Below are positions 1-7,854 of a stretch of 59,921 bases of DNA, piece by piece; positions within the stretch are counted from its first letter, which is position 1; the number at the start of each line of letters is the position of its first letter. Made by a program: the position numbers and the translations under genes. Origin of the DNA: an uncultured bacterium. GTDB lineage: Bacteria > Planctomycetota > UBA1135 > GCA-002686595. The DNA is taken from assembly GCA_937905825.1 (NCBI GenBank), contig CALCXM010000036.1, positions 1 to 59,921 on the forward strand, read 5' to 3'. The notes under the pieces are model-generated. The model ran no database searches, was not told the DNA's origin, and saw only the letters and a list, made by a program, of their open reading frames with translations.

Positions 1-38
1 AAGTGGAGTGGCGCGCGACGCCCTAAGGACATCCTCGA

Positions 39-1988
39 ATGAAAGCCAACTTGGGGCAGCCCCCCGCAGAGACCTTCCTCCCCACCAGCGGCGCCGAAAT
101 CAAAGCGCGCGGCTGGGACGGAGTCGACATCGTTTTCGTGAGCGGAGACGCGTACCTAGATCACCCTTCCTTCGCGGCTGCACTCTTGGGCCGCGTGTTG
201 GAGGCGAAGGGCTTTCGAGTGGCGATCCTTTCCCAGCCAGATTGGAAAAGCGCCGACCCGTGGCGCGAGATCGGCCGGCCCAAACTCTTCTACGCGGTCA
301 GTGCGGGGAACATGGACTCCATGATCAACCACTACACGGCCAATCGCAAACGGCGCAACAAGGACGCCTACTCCCCCGGTGGTCGCATCGACCTGCGCCC
401 GGACCGCGCCACCAACGTCTACGCCCAACGCTGTCGCGAAGCCTTCAAGGGCGTGCCCGTGGTGATCGGCGGGGTCGAAGCCTCCTTGCGCCGGGTGGCG
501 CACTACGACTATTGGTCCGACAACGTGCGGCCCAGCATCATGGTCTCCAGCAAGGCGGACGTCTTGGGCTTCGGCATGGGTGAGCGCGTGCTCGTGTCCA
601 TTGCGGAACGCCTCAAAGCGGGCCTGGGCCTCGAGAGTTTGCGGGATCTGCGCGGGGTCGCCTACCTCTTGGGCAAGAACGCCGAGCTGCCTGAGTCCGA
701 ACACGAGACCCGCGAACTGCCCAGCTTCGAAGCGGTCAAGACCGACCACCACGCCTTCGCCATCGCCACCCGCGACTTGCACCACGAGACCAACCCCTTC
801 AACGGGCGCCGCTTGCTGCAGGCCCACGGGGATCGCACCCTGGTGATCAACCCCGCCGACCTGCCCTTGGATGAAGCGGAGATGGATGCGATCTATGACC
901 TGCCCTACACGCGGGTCGCGCACCCTTCGTACCAAGAACCTATTCCCGCCCACGAGATGATCAAGGACTCGGTCACGATCATGCGCGGGTGCTTTGGAGG
1001 TTGCACGTTCTGTTCGATCACCATGCACCAAGGGCGCACGATCCAAAGCCGCAGTGAAGAGTCGATCCTCGGCGAAGTCAAAGGCCTCGCCAAGGACCCC
1101 AACTTCAAAGGGCACATCAGCGATCTCGGCGGACCGACCGCGAACATGTATCGCATGCGCTGCACGAAGCCCGAGGTCGAGAAAATCTGTCGGCGCCTTT
1201 CCTGCGTGCACCCCACCATCTGCAAGTTGTTGGGCACGGACCACGGGCCGACCATCGACTTGATGCGCAAGAGTCGCGCGATCGAAGGCATCAAGAAGGT
1301 GAACATCCAATCCGGAGTTCGCACGGACCTGGCGATCCGGTCGCCGGAGTACTTGGAAGAGCTCGCCGCCCATCACGTGGGCGGTCACCTCAAGGTGGCT
1401 CCGGAGCACACCAGTCCCAAGGTCCTGCGCTTGATGAAGAAGCCCGAGATCGGCGAGTTCGACGAGTTTGCCGTGGCCTTCGAAGAAGCCTCCAAACGCG
1501 CCGGCAAGGAACAGTACCTGGTGCCCTACTTCATCGCCTCCCACCCGGGCTCCAACGCCGAAGACATGATCGAGATGGCGATCTTCTTGAAGGCGCGCGG
1601 CTACAAGCCCCTGCAAGTGCAGGACTTCATCCCCGCTCCCATGGACATCGCCACGTGCATGCACTACACGGGTTTGAACCCCATGACCATGGAGCCGGTG
1701 GAAACCACCAAGAAGCTCAAGGACCGCAACTTGCAGCGAGCCCTCATGCAGTACTTCGCGCCAGAGAACTACTTCACCGTCAAGCAGGCCCTGCTGGACT
1801 CCGGCCGTGCGGACCTGATCGGTTCGGGCAAGAGGTGCCTTATCCCTTCCAACCCTCCCCGGGAAGCCCTGCAAGCCTCCCGCGACAGTCGCGCGAAGAA
1901 GCCAGCCAAGGTTCAGAATGGCGATCGCGGAGAGTCCGCAAAACCAAACGGGCGGTCGTCAGCGAAGCGCGGGAAGCGCCCGCGCTAA
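39..1988 (+). CDS. ygiQ: YgiQ family radical SAM protein (UPF0313)
   Basis: This 649-residue protein has the usual length and order of the YgiQ/UPF0313 family. An N-terminal cobalamin-binding-like half carries the family motif SVGNMD-like SAGNMDSM and a GGVEASLRR block. It is followed by a radical SAM core with the iron-sulfur cysteines C318-x3-C322-x2-C325 in MRGCFGGCTFC. The C-terminal part (YLVPYFIASHPG, VQDFIPAP) is also typical. The last 40 residues are lysine and arginine rich and low in complexity, a common variable tail. Radical SAM enzymes cleave S-adenosylmethionine at a [4Fe-4S] cluster. The exact substrate of YgiQ is not established, so I name the family only. The ATG has a weak AAGGA about 10 bases upstream. 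The gene stands alone and is followed by a terminator-like hairpin. Confidence 0.93.
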   Translation: MKANLGQPPAETFLPTSGAEIKARGWDGVDIVFVSGDAYLDHPSFAAALLGRVLEAKGFRVAILSQPDWKSADPWREIGRPKLFYAVSAGNMDSMINHYTANRKRRNKDAYSPGGRIDLRPDRATNVYAQRCREAFKGVPVVIGGVEASLRRVAHYDYWSDNVRPSIMVSSKADVLGFGMGERVLVSIAERLKAGLGLESLRDLRGVAYLLGKNAELPESEHETRELPSFEAVKTDHHAFAIATRDLHHETNPFNGRRLLQAHGDRTLVINPADLPLDEAEMDAIYDLPYTRVAHPSYQEPIPAHEMIKDSVTIMRGCFGGCTFCSITMHQGRTIQSRSEESILGEVKGLAKDPNFKGHISDLGGPTANMYRMRCTKPEVEKICRRLSCVHPTICKLLGTDHGPTIDLMRKSRAIEGIKKVNIQSGVRTDLAIRSPEYLEELAAHHVGGHLKVAPEHTSPKVLRLMKKPEIGEFDEFAVAFEEASKRAGKEQYLVPYFIASHPGSNAEDMIEMAIFLKARGYKPLQVQDFIPAPMDIATCMHYTGLNPMTMEPVETTKKLKDRNLQRALMQYFAPENYFTVKQALLDSGRADLIGSGKRCLIPSNPPREALQASRDSRAKKPAKVQNGDRGESAKPNGRSSAKRGKRPR

Positions 1989-2117
1989 AGGGCAAGTGCC
2001 CTCGAGCGCGAACAGCGCTTCGAAGGGAGTCGTCGGCGACTGCGCGAGACAACCAAACGGCGAGAGATTCGAGTCATGAGCTGAGAGCCACCCTTCTCTT
2101 CATGAGGGAAGGCTAAG

Positions 2118-2144
2118 CGCGCCTGGTTTACAGGGGCGTTTTTT
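2118..2144 (+). terminator. Rho-independent terminator after ygiQ
   Basis: An 8-bp stem with one G-G mismatch (CGCGCCTG / CAGGGGCG) closes a 5-base loop, GTTTA, and is followed directly by six T. It lies about 130 bases past the ygiQ stop and points the right way to end that transcript. The roughly 290 bases between ygiQ and the toxin gene hold no convincing reading frame. Confidence 0.75.
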
Positions 2145-2277
2145 CGTGGGCGGAGGGAAGCCTGGCAAGTTGCGACGACACTCGGGGTAGGGCCCGGGAC
2201 CCCAGGAGGACTTTCTGAATGCACCAACGCCTTACGCTGGACCTGTAACAAGCGATTGCGCAAGCCCCGGTCGGCGC

Positions 2278-2682
2278 CTACTCAGCCGGGGTCTTGGCGA
2301 TGTGCTCTTTGAAGAACTCGGCGACATCGCTCTTTGAGGTTCGGCTTGCCGCTACCCCAATGGTTAGCTCGTACAACTCCTCGTCTGTCGCCACGAACTT
2401 CACGCTGTTCACAAGCAGGAACACTTCAGCCGCAGCTAGTGCAGTCCGTTTGTTTCCATCCACGAACGGATGGTTCATGCACAGGTGAAAGAGATAGGCT
2501 CCCGCCATTTCCCCTAGGGATCCATGCAGGAGTTCCCCATCGAAGGTTGCACGGGGAAGACGAACTGCTGACTCCAGCAATCCATGATCGCAGACGGAAG
2601 GATCCCCTCCAAACTCCCCAATCAGCCGCTCGTGAATTGCGAGCACATGGTCAGTGCTCAAGAAGTGGGGATGAGCGGTCAT
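2278..2682 (-). CDS. doc: Doc-type (death-on-curing) Fic-fold toxin
   Basis: A 134-residue protein of the death-on-curing branch of the Fic superfamily. The active-site motif HPFVDGNKR begins at H71. Doc enzymes are known to inactivate elongation factor Tu by phosphorylation, so the likely role is growth arrest when the antitoxin is lost. The N-terminal half carries the usual family pattern (DHVLAIHERLIGEFGG, then a GLLES segment). The start codon overlaps the stop of the upstream antitoxin gene as ATGA, so the two are translationally coupled. Length and motif look intact, which suggests a functional toxin. The pair sits between a housekeeping gene and a transposase, a common place for such modules. 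Confidence 0.9.
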   Translation of the reverse strand: MTAHPHFLSTDHVLAIHERLIGEFGGDPSVCDHGLLESAVRLPRATFDGELLHGSLGEMAGAYLFHLCMNHPFVDGNKRTALAAAEVFLLVNSVKFVATDEELYELTIGVAASRTSKSDVAEFFKEHIAKTPAE

Positions 2683-2909
2683 TCAGCCAGCCGTCGAAGA
2701 ACCTCTTTGCGGTCCGTCGCGACTCGATCCAGAGCGGCCTGAAATCGATCCGGGTCCGCCAGGCTAGGGTCTGCAGGGGTAATGATGAGTGAGCCGTTCT
2801 TCACGGTCAGCAATACCTCGCCGCCCTCCTTCAGGCCTATGAGCTCCATCAGGGCTCGGTCAAAAATAAGTGCGCTGCTGTTTCCGACTTTGCTGATTCT
2901 CTTGATCAT
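2679..2909 (-). CDS. AbrB/MazE-type antitoxin
   Basis: A 76-residue protein whose first 45 residues (MIKRISKVGNSSALIFDRAL and the following beta strands ending in IITPA) match the SpoVT/AbrB swapped-hairpin DNA-binding fold used by MazE-like antitoxins. The C-terminal 30 residues are charged (DRFQAALDRVATDRKEVLRRLAE) and probably wrap the toxin. I chose the ATG preceded by GGAG at 8-base spacing, rather than one 10 codons upstream that would add an atypical MYGDPNGVHT extension. It overlaps the doc start by four bases. By family analogy it should neutralise Doc and repress its own promoter in complex with it. Confidence 0.85.
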   Translation of the reverse strand: MIKRISKVGNSSALIFDRALMELIGLKEGGEVLLTVKNGSLIITPADPSLADPDRFQAALDRVATDRKEVLRRLAE

Positions 2910-2939
2910 CGTGTGGACTCCATTGGGGTCGCCGTACAT

Positions 2940-3362
2940 ACAGCGTCATAACGGCAGAGTCAGCCAGCCAGCAAGAGCCAAACCGGGTTCTCTGGGAGGG
3001 TGTCGGGATAGGAACCGGCGAGTTGGGGTCTAGCTCGAACCCCACTCCAGACGGTCTGCGAACCTCGAGAACATGCTAGACGGTTCCGGAATGCCGATTT
3101 CGGGGCAGAGAGCGTCAAGGACCGCCCATAGGGTCCCACCTCAGTTCGGCCAGAGGGTCCCACCCCTAAGATCCGTTTTCCAGCACGCTGGCATCTGGCA
3201 GGACTGCGCCTAGGCACCTGGCAGGGTTGGCACCACCCGCCTGGAAAAGCAGCCGCTCAGCTGGGCCAAGGGGTCCCACTTCCTGGCTACGCCCCATTCC
3301 CCGGCCCTCTCTGCCAACATGCGCGAGACACATCCCTCCCACTAATTACAGGAGGGCGAAAG
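2940..3362. other. Gene-free stretch with short repeats beside a transposase
   Basis: About 420 bases between the antitoxin start and the transposase contain no gene I can support. The last 230 bases carry three copies of GGGTCCCAC and several CTGGCA words (annotated separately). It probably holds the promoter of the toxin-antitoxin pair and the left end of an insertion sequence, but I could not define a matching inverted end. Confidence 0.6.
3131..3280. repeat. Three direct copies of GGGTCCCAC
   Basis: The nine-base word GGGTCCCAC occurs at 3131, 3155 and 3271, all in the same orientation and all upstream of the transposase. The first two are 24 bases apart and are both followed by C. Repeated words near one end are typical of transposase binding sites. 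No inverted copy is visible past the transposase stop, so either the right end has been lost or the repeats belong to an older element. Confidence 0.6.
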
Positions 3363-4424
3363 GTGACTGCACATGACCAAGGACCACGAAACCAGGCCCC
3401 CCGACAAAGGCCGGGACGAGCCGTTGAAGCACTCGCGCAAGCTGCAGGCGTCGCGGCAGCATGCAAGTCCCTTGGTGTGCCTCGGGCATCTTTGTACCGC
3501 CAACGCCGACGGGAGACCCCGGGGTCGACTCGACCACCGAGGCCAGCGCCGCGCAAACTATCCACTGCCGAACGTGACGGTGTGCTTGAAACCCTGCATT
3601 CCACGCGTTTCGTGGACAAAGCGCCCGGTGAAGTCTTCGCCACGCTTCTCGACGAAGGCACCTACATGTGCTCAGAGCGCACGATGTATCGCGTTCTCGG
3701 TGAGTCCATGGAAGTTCGCGAGCGGCGGGATCAGCTTCGTCATCCGACCTGCGCCAAGCCTGAACTGCTTGCGACCGCGCCGATCCAAGTTTGGTCCTGG
3801 GACATCATCAAGCTAGGGGGGCCGGTCAAGTGGAGCTACTTCCACCTGTACGTGATCCTCGACATCTTCAGCCGCTACGTCGTCGGGTGGATGGTGGCCG
3901 AGCGTGAGAGCGCGCTTCTGGCAGAACGCCTGATCCAGGAGAATTGCACGAAGCAGTCCATTTCAGAAGGACAGCTCACGCTCCATGCAGATCGAGGTTC
4001 GTCGATGAAGTCCAAGCTGGTCGCACATCTCCTCGCGGATCTCGGGGTCACGAAGACGCACAGCCGTCCTCATGTTTCAAACGACAACCCTTACTCGGAG
4101 AGTCAATTCAAGACGCTCAAGTACTGCCCTTCGTTTCCCGGTCGTTTTGGAAGCATCCAGGACGCCAGGGCTTTTTGCGGCACCTTCTTCGACTGGTACA
4201 ACGGCGACCACCGCCACGGCGGCATCAGCGTGCTGACGCCTGAATCGGTTCACTACGGTCAAGCAGACAAGATCTTGGACGCCCGCCATGCGGTGCTATT
4301 TGCCGCCCAGAAGGCCCATCCCGAACGGTTTGTCCACGACGTGCCGAGGAGACCAGAGACCCCCAGCGCGGCGTGGATCAACCCGCCAGCGGGGGACAGC
4401 TCAAGCAGCCTCGCCCTCCACTAA
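3363..4424 (+). CDS. IS3-type DDE transposase, single reading frame
   Basis: A 353-residue transposase with an N-terminal helix-turn-helix (about residues 18-48, ending ASLYRQRRR) fused to an integrase-like catalytic core. The catalytic triad is complete: D147 in WSWDIIKL, D210 in LHADRGSS and E246 in NPYSESQFK. The D-35-E spacing is exact for IS3-group and retroviral integrase folds. IS3 elements usually split this into orfA and orfB joined by frameshifting, whereas here the DNA-binding and catalytic parts are one frame. The GTG start has GGAGGG upstream at good spacing. It ends 46 bases from the convergent DoxX gene. Nothing suggests inactivation. Confidence 0.9.
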   Translation: MTAHDQGPRNQAPRQRPGRAVEALAQAAGVAAACKSLGVPRASLYRQRRRETPGSTRPPRPAPRKLSTAERDGVLETLHSTRFVDKAPGEVFATLLDEGTYMCSERTMYRVLGESMEVRERRDQLRHPTCAKPELLATAPIQVWSWDIIKLGGPVKWSYFHLYVILDIFSRYVVGWMVAERESALLAERLIQENCTKQSISEGQLTLHADRGSSMKSKLVAHLLADLGVTKTHSRPHVSNDNPYSESQFKTLKYCPSFPGRFGSIQDARAFCGTFFDWYNGDHRHGGISVLTPESVHYGQADKILDARHAVLFAAQKAHPERFVHDVPRRPETPSAAWINPPAGDSSSSLALH

Positions 4425-4428
4425 ACTC

Positions 4429-4442
4429 GACACGGATGTGTC
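4429..4442. repeat. Small palindrome after the transposase
   Basis: GACAC and GTGTC flank GGAT, giving a perfect 5-bp stem and 4-base loop just past the transposase stop. It may be part of the element's right end or a minor hairpin. It is too short to call a terminator. Confidence 0.35.
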
Positions 4443-4470
4443 TCAATGTTGTTGACAGGTTCCGCAGCCC

Positions 4471-4902
4471 CTACTGCGCGCCACCCAGCAGAGGTAAACT
4501 CCGACGCAAGGTCCATGTCACGTGGGTCGCGCACAGGAAGGTCAGGATCGCCAAGCCGAACAGCAGGCCGCCGTCTCCCTGCACTTCGATGCCGAGCATG
4601 GTTAGGTGCGAGCCGAGCGCGCCGCCCATGACGCCCATGGTGAGCAGCCCGCCGAAGGCCGTCATGCGTGAGCCCAAGGGTGCCAGCAACAAGAGGATCG
4701 CGATCGCTTCCATGATTCCAGAACCGATGCGGCCCCAGGGTTCCGCGTTCAACTGCTCAAAGATGTAGACCGACTCGGGGGCGGCGCTGAACTTGAAGAA
4801 GAGGGTTTGCAGCAGGATCACGGAAGCGAGGCCACGCGCCATCCAGAGGAGTCCGGGACGAGATGGAGAGGAATCGCTGAGGGCGGCGGATGGGCTAGAC
4901 AT
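4471..4902 (-). CDS. DoxX family inner-membrane protein
   Basis: A 143-residue protein with four hydrophobic segments, including ARGLASVILLQTLFFKFSA, SGIMEAIAILLLLAPLG and GLLTMGVMGGALGSHL. The FFKFSAAPESVYIF pattern fits the DoxX family. DoxX-like proteins are small four-helix membrane proteins with varied and mostly undefined roles, some linked to thiol or redox balance. I chose the ATG of MSSPSAALSD because upstream sequence in the same frame is not membrane-protein-like and lacks any start with a better ribosome site. It lies about 90 bases downstream of the CCA-adding enzyme gene on the same strand and is convergent with the transposase. Confidence 0.8.
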   Translation of the reverse strand: MSSPSAALSDSSPSRPGLLWMARGLASVILLQTLFFKFSAAPESVYIFEQLNAEPWGRIGSGIMEAIAILLLLAPLGSRMTAFGGLLTMGVMGGALGSHLTMLGIEVQGDGGLLFGLAILTFLCATHVTWTLRRSLPLLGGAQ

Positions 4903-4990
4903 GATTGTGATGGGCGGTCGTTGATGGGGAGAGTGGGCGCGCGTGAAGATGCTGGCCCTTTCGCTAGACCGCGGAACCTGTGACGGGAAA

Positions 4991-6343
4991 TCAGGATCCG
5001 GGAGCGCTCGCTTGCCTGGCGAGCCAGTCCAAAGCCGCTTGTCGGTCGAGCAGTTCCCCATCCACTTGCAGGTCCCCCGCTTCTCGCAACAACTCGCCCC
5101 AGCGTGGACCTCTAGCAATTTGCGTTGCCGCCAGATCCGTGGAGGACAACAGCGGCGGCGGGTTCAGGGTGTCAGCGGGCAGGGCCGAGCGCTGAGCTTC
5201 CAAGCTTTGCGCGGTCGCGAGTTGGTGCGCCAACTCCCCGGGCGCAGCTGCGTTCACGGCTTGAATCTGGATCAAGCGCAGGATCTCTGGCCAGTGGTCG
5301 CTACGCAAGAGCGGGAAGCTCTGGGAGGGCTTGCATTCGGAGAGCAGGGACAGACGGCGCAGCTGGCGCGCCCCGTCCCAAAGACTCGTCACCGTCCGCA
5401 GCAGAGCCTTCGAGGGCCGCAGGAATTCGAGGGCCGCCTGCCCCATGGCTTGCGCGGCGCTCGAGTCGTGCGCCGAGTGTGGAGCGAGCAAGAGGGCGAA
5501 TCCGAGACCCGCGCAGAAGCCACCGGAAGTGCCCCGGAAGAGCTGGATGCGCTCGGACCACTGCCCGGGTGCTTGGCCCCCCATGGCGGCGAAGGCCCGC
5601 TCCAAGAGCCCCAGGTCCACCAGGCGCGTGAGCGCCAGGAAGGGGTTCTGGCTGGCGAACATGCCCTCCAACTCCACCCGAATGCGCTCGGGGCTCACGC
5701 CTCGCAAGGAGTCCGCGGCGGCCCGCGCTCCGGCCAGGGTTTCGGGGGACGGCTGCAGGCCGAAACGCCCTTCAAAACGGGCCAAACGCATCAGGCGCAA
5801 GCCATCTTCGGTGAAGCGCTCGCGGGCCTCCCCGACGCAACGCAAGCGACCTTGGAGCAAATCCTCAAGCCCACCGGTGGGATCGCGCAACTCGCCCGTG
5901 AGGGCACTGCCGAAGAGCGCATTGCAGGTGAAGTCGCGGCGTGCGGCGTCGTCTTCCAGGCGCGTCGAGTAGCTGACCTGCTCGGGGCGCCTGGCGTCCA
6001 GGTACTCGCCATCGGCGCGGTAGGTGGTGACTTCGATGTCCACGCCGCTGGCAGCTTCGAGCTCTGCTTGAAGTTCCGGGCTGAACTCATGGCGCGCTTG
6101 GTGCACGACGATCGTGCCGAAGGCTTTGCCCACGGCGCTGGTCTTCTTGAACAAGCGCTCGACCTCATCCGGGTGGGCATTTGTCGCGATGTCGACGTCC
6201 TTGGGGGACAGATTCAGCAACAAATCTCGCACGGCTCCACCAACAATCCAAGCCTCGTAGCCAGCGCTCAGAAGTCGCGTGGAGACGCTTCTCGCGGCCT
6301 CGAGCAGGGGTCGGGGAAGTTTGTCGAGGGGCAGGGTTCTCAT
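4991..6343 (-). CDS. CCA tRNA nucleotidyltransferase / poly(A) polymerase family
   Basis: A 450-residue class II nucleotidyltransferase. The N-terminal catalytic head has IVGGAVRDLLL, then the metal-binding DVDIATNA, and further on RRDFTCNALFG, the RRDF-nA motif of this family. GLRLMRLARFEGRFG marks the neck domain that reads the tRNA end. This enzyme adds or repairs the 3' CCA of tRNA. Some paralogues instead add poly(A), which sequence alone does not separate. The body and C-terminal tail follow the usual length. The frame stays open for 37 more codons upstream; I picked the MRTLPLDKLP start because that is where homology begins and because it leaves room for divergent promoters. Confidence 0.88.
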   Translation of the reverse strand: MRTLPLDKLPRPLLEAARSVSTRLLSAGYEAWIVGGAVRDLLLNLSPKDVDIATNAHPDEVERLFKKTSAVGKAFGTIVVHQARHEFSPELQAELEAASGVDIEVTTYRADGEYLDARRPEQVSYSTRLEDDAARRDFTCNALFGSALTGELRDPTGGLEDLLQGRLRCVGEARERFTEDGLRLMRLARFEGRFGLQPSPETLAGARAAADSLRGVSPERIRVELEGMFASQNPFLALTRLVDLGLLERAFAAMGGQAPGQWSERIQLFRGTSGGFCAGLGFALLLAPHSAHDSSAAQAMGQAALEFLRPSKALLRTVTSLWDGARQLRRLSLLSECKPSQSFPLLRSDHWPEILRLIQIQAVNAAAPGELAHQLATAQSLEAQRSALPADTLNPPPLLSSTDLAATQIARGPRWGELLREAGDLQVDGELLDRQAALDWLARQASAPGS

Positions 6344-6453
6344 TCGTGAATGGATGGGCAAATCGATGGGTTGATTCCCGTCTGCGCCTTCGGTATCAGA
6401 GCCCGTGTAGACAGCCGACTGAGCCTCAGGTCGCTTGACAGAATAGCACTTCA

Positions 6454-7101
6454 TTGACGTACGACAGCCCCACCTCCATCAGCTCTGTTTCCGGTGCCTC
6501 CCCGGAGAGTGCAGCAGCCGGTTCTGGCCAACTGTTGTCCGACTCCACAGCCGAGCGCACGCGCCCTTCCCGCAAGCTGCCGGCCTTCCTGCGCGGTCAT
6601 CGGATTCTCCTGTGGGTGGTGGGTTTCGTGGTGGTGCTGGTGTCCTTGCCCCTGCTTCAATCCCTGGCCCTCAAGCAGAATGAGATGGATGCCCTGCGCG
6701 CCTTGCGACTCTTGGGCGGATCCCTTCCCATGGGAGAGGTCCACGCTGCGGAGGGCACGCCGCTGCCCCAGCTCTCCGCCCTGGTCGCGGAGGAAACGGA
6801 CCTAGGACGGCGTCTGCCCGACACGAAACTCTTCGACGACGGCCGCCTGCTGTTCCACCATGGCTACCTGTTCGAGATGGTGGAAACGGACTCTGGAAGC
6901 CTCGGATTGATCGCCTGGCCCCTGGCCCATGGGGAGACTGGCTTGGGCGCCTTCCTGTGGAACGGTTCCGGCCAGATTCTCGGTCATCCGAACCAGGAGG
7001 CCCTTTGGAGCGGCCCGGAGAATGCCCCGGCCTGGCCGGAAGAGGGCATGCAGGAGGCCAATCCGTGGCGGCCGGTTGAGCTCACCGCGAGCCGCGAGTA
7101 G
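6454..7101 (+). CDS. Hypothetical single-pass membrane protein
   Basis: I do not recognise a family. The 215-residue product has a polar N-terminus of about 48 residues, one strong membrane helix near residues 50-72 (ILLWVVGFVVVLVSLPLL), then a mostly hydrophilic domain containing HGYLFEMVE and GLIAWPLAHGETG. That region resembles the mixed beta segments of pilin-like or DUF2950-like exported domains, but the likeness is weak. The only start near the frame opening is TTG, so the true start is uncertain. It is divergent from the CCA enzyme gene and convergent with the RimB-type protease gene, with a hairpin between. The coherent layout supports a real gene. Confidence 0.6.
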   Translation: MTYDSPTSISSVSGASPESAAAGSGQLLSDSTAERTRPSRKLPAFLRGHRILLWVVGFVVVLVSLPLLQSLALKQNEMDALRALRLLGGSLPMGEVHAAEGTPLPQLSALVAEETDLGRRLPDTKLFDDGRLLFHHGYLFEMVETDSGSLGLIAWPLAHGETGLGAFLWNGSGQILGHPNQEALWSGPENAPAWPEEGMQEANPWRPVELTASRE

Positions 7102-7159
7102 AGGCCGCGTCTAGGCCGGGCCCCATGAGGAACGTCCCCGGGTTCCCGTGAGCCATAGA

Positions 7160-7196
7160 GGGTTGCCGGCAAGCCGCGGCGACCCGTTGGCAACCC
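7160..7196. terminator. Hairpin between convergent genes
   Basis: GGGTTGCC and GGCAACCC form a perfect 8-bp stem around a 21-base loop that itself contains GCCG/CGGC. It sits between two convergent genes where a bidirectional terminator is expected. There is no T-run on either side, so termination by this hairpin is inferred from position. Confidence 0.45.
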
Positions 7197-7277
7197 CTGC
7201 GGCCCGCTTGAATCCACGTCGAATCCGCTGGCGCTCGACAAGGGGACGGTTCAATCACGGGTCCCTTCGATGGGACG

Positions 7278-7763
7278 TCAGTCCGTCTGGGGTTTGATCA
7301 GCTTCCCGGTCGTCTTGTTGCGACGCCCGTTTAAGTAGGAACGGCCAGGATCGACGATCATGTGACCACGCACCGCCTGACGACCGAGCAGCATGCGGAA
7401 GCCCATGGAGTCCCGGCGGGTCAGAGTCAGTTCGACCTCCCAACTCTCCCCAAAGATCTCGATGGTGGTCAGGATGACCGGGCGCAGTTCGGCCTCGCCG
7501 CTCGAGGAGCGCACTTTGCGCCATTCGTGGACACGGGCCTTGACGCTCACTTCTCGCTTGCCGCTGCGTTGCTCCGGATGAATCGTGAAGCGCACCATCT
7601 CCGTCGTTCCGCGATAGTAACTCTCCACATCGAAAGCGTGCAGGGAGGAGGTCCTAGCCCCCGTATCCACTTTGGCTTTGACCGTGTTGATCCCGAAATC
7701 AGGCAACGAGATCCACTCGCGCCAACCGATGATGAGCCGATCCTTGGACTTGCGTGGTTTCAT
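7278..7763 (-). CDS. RimB-type retropepsin-like protease (PF05618)
   Basis: A 161-residue member of the family once called putative ATP-dependent zinc proteases. The fold is that of a retropepsin, and the predicted catalytic aspartate is D33 in KVDTGARTSS. The C-terminal block GFRMLLGRQAVRG is also diagnostic. In Pseudomonas the homologous RimB works with the glutamate ligase RimK, removing glutamate tails from ribosomal protein S6. Here a RimK-type gene lies two genes upstream in the same operon, which supports a ligase/protease pair. I chose the ATG of MKPRKSKDRL, since the upstream 49 codons of open frame do not look like protein. It is the last gene of a four-gene minus-strand operon. Confidence 0.85.
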   Translation of the reverse strand: MKPRKSKDRLIIGWREWISLPDFGINTVKAKVDTGARTSSLHAFDVESYYRGTTEMVRFTIHPEQRSGKREVSVKARVHEWRKVRSSSGEAELRPVILTTIEIFGESWEVELTLTRRDSMGFRMLLGRQAVRGHMIVDPGRSYLNGRRNKTTGKLIKPQTD

Positions 7764-7854
7764 GAATAGACGGGGGCAATCTGGGCTTTGAAGCACGACG
7801 GACGTAGGGAAGGGCTCATGACAGGAAGTGGTGGTAGGCATGTGGAAATTTGAC

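Larger units (their letters stand above)
3131..4470 (+). mobile_element. IS3-type insertion sequence, ends not resolved
   Basis: The element is inferred from an intact DDE transposase, repeated words on its upstream side, and its position between a toxin-antitoxin module and an unrelated convergent gene. A small palindrome (GACAC GGAT GTGTC) follows the stop codon. I looked for matching inverted ends and target duplications in the flanks and found nothing better than six or seven scattered matches. The limits given are approximate. Confidence 0.35.

Noticed and set aside
156..1874. A 572-codon open frame opposite ygiQ
   Set aside because: It lies fully antisense to a conserved radical SAM gene, its translation has no recognisable domain and is skewed to Gly, Val and His as expected from complementary GC-rich codons.
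3000..3090. Candidate left inverted end of the IS, similar to sequence near 4450
   Set aside because: Only about six contiguous matches (GGAACC) and scattered others, no better than chance.
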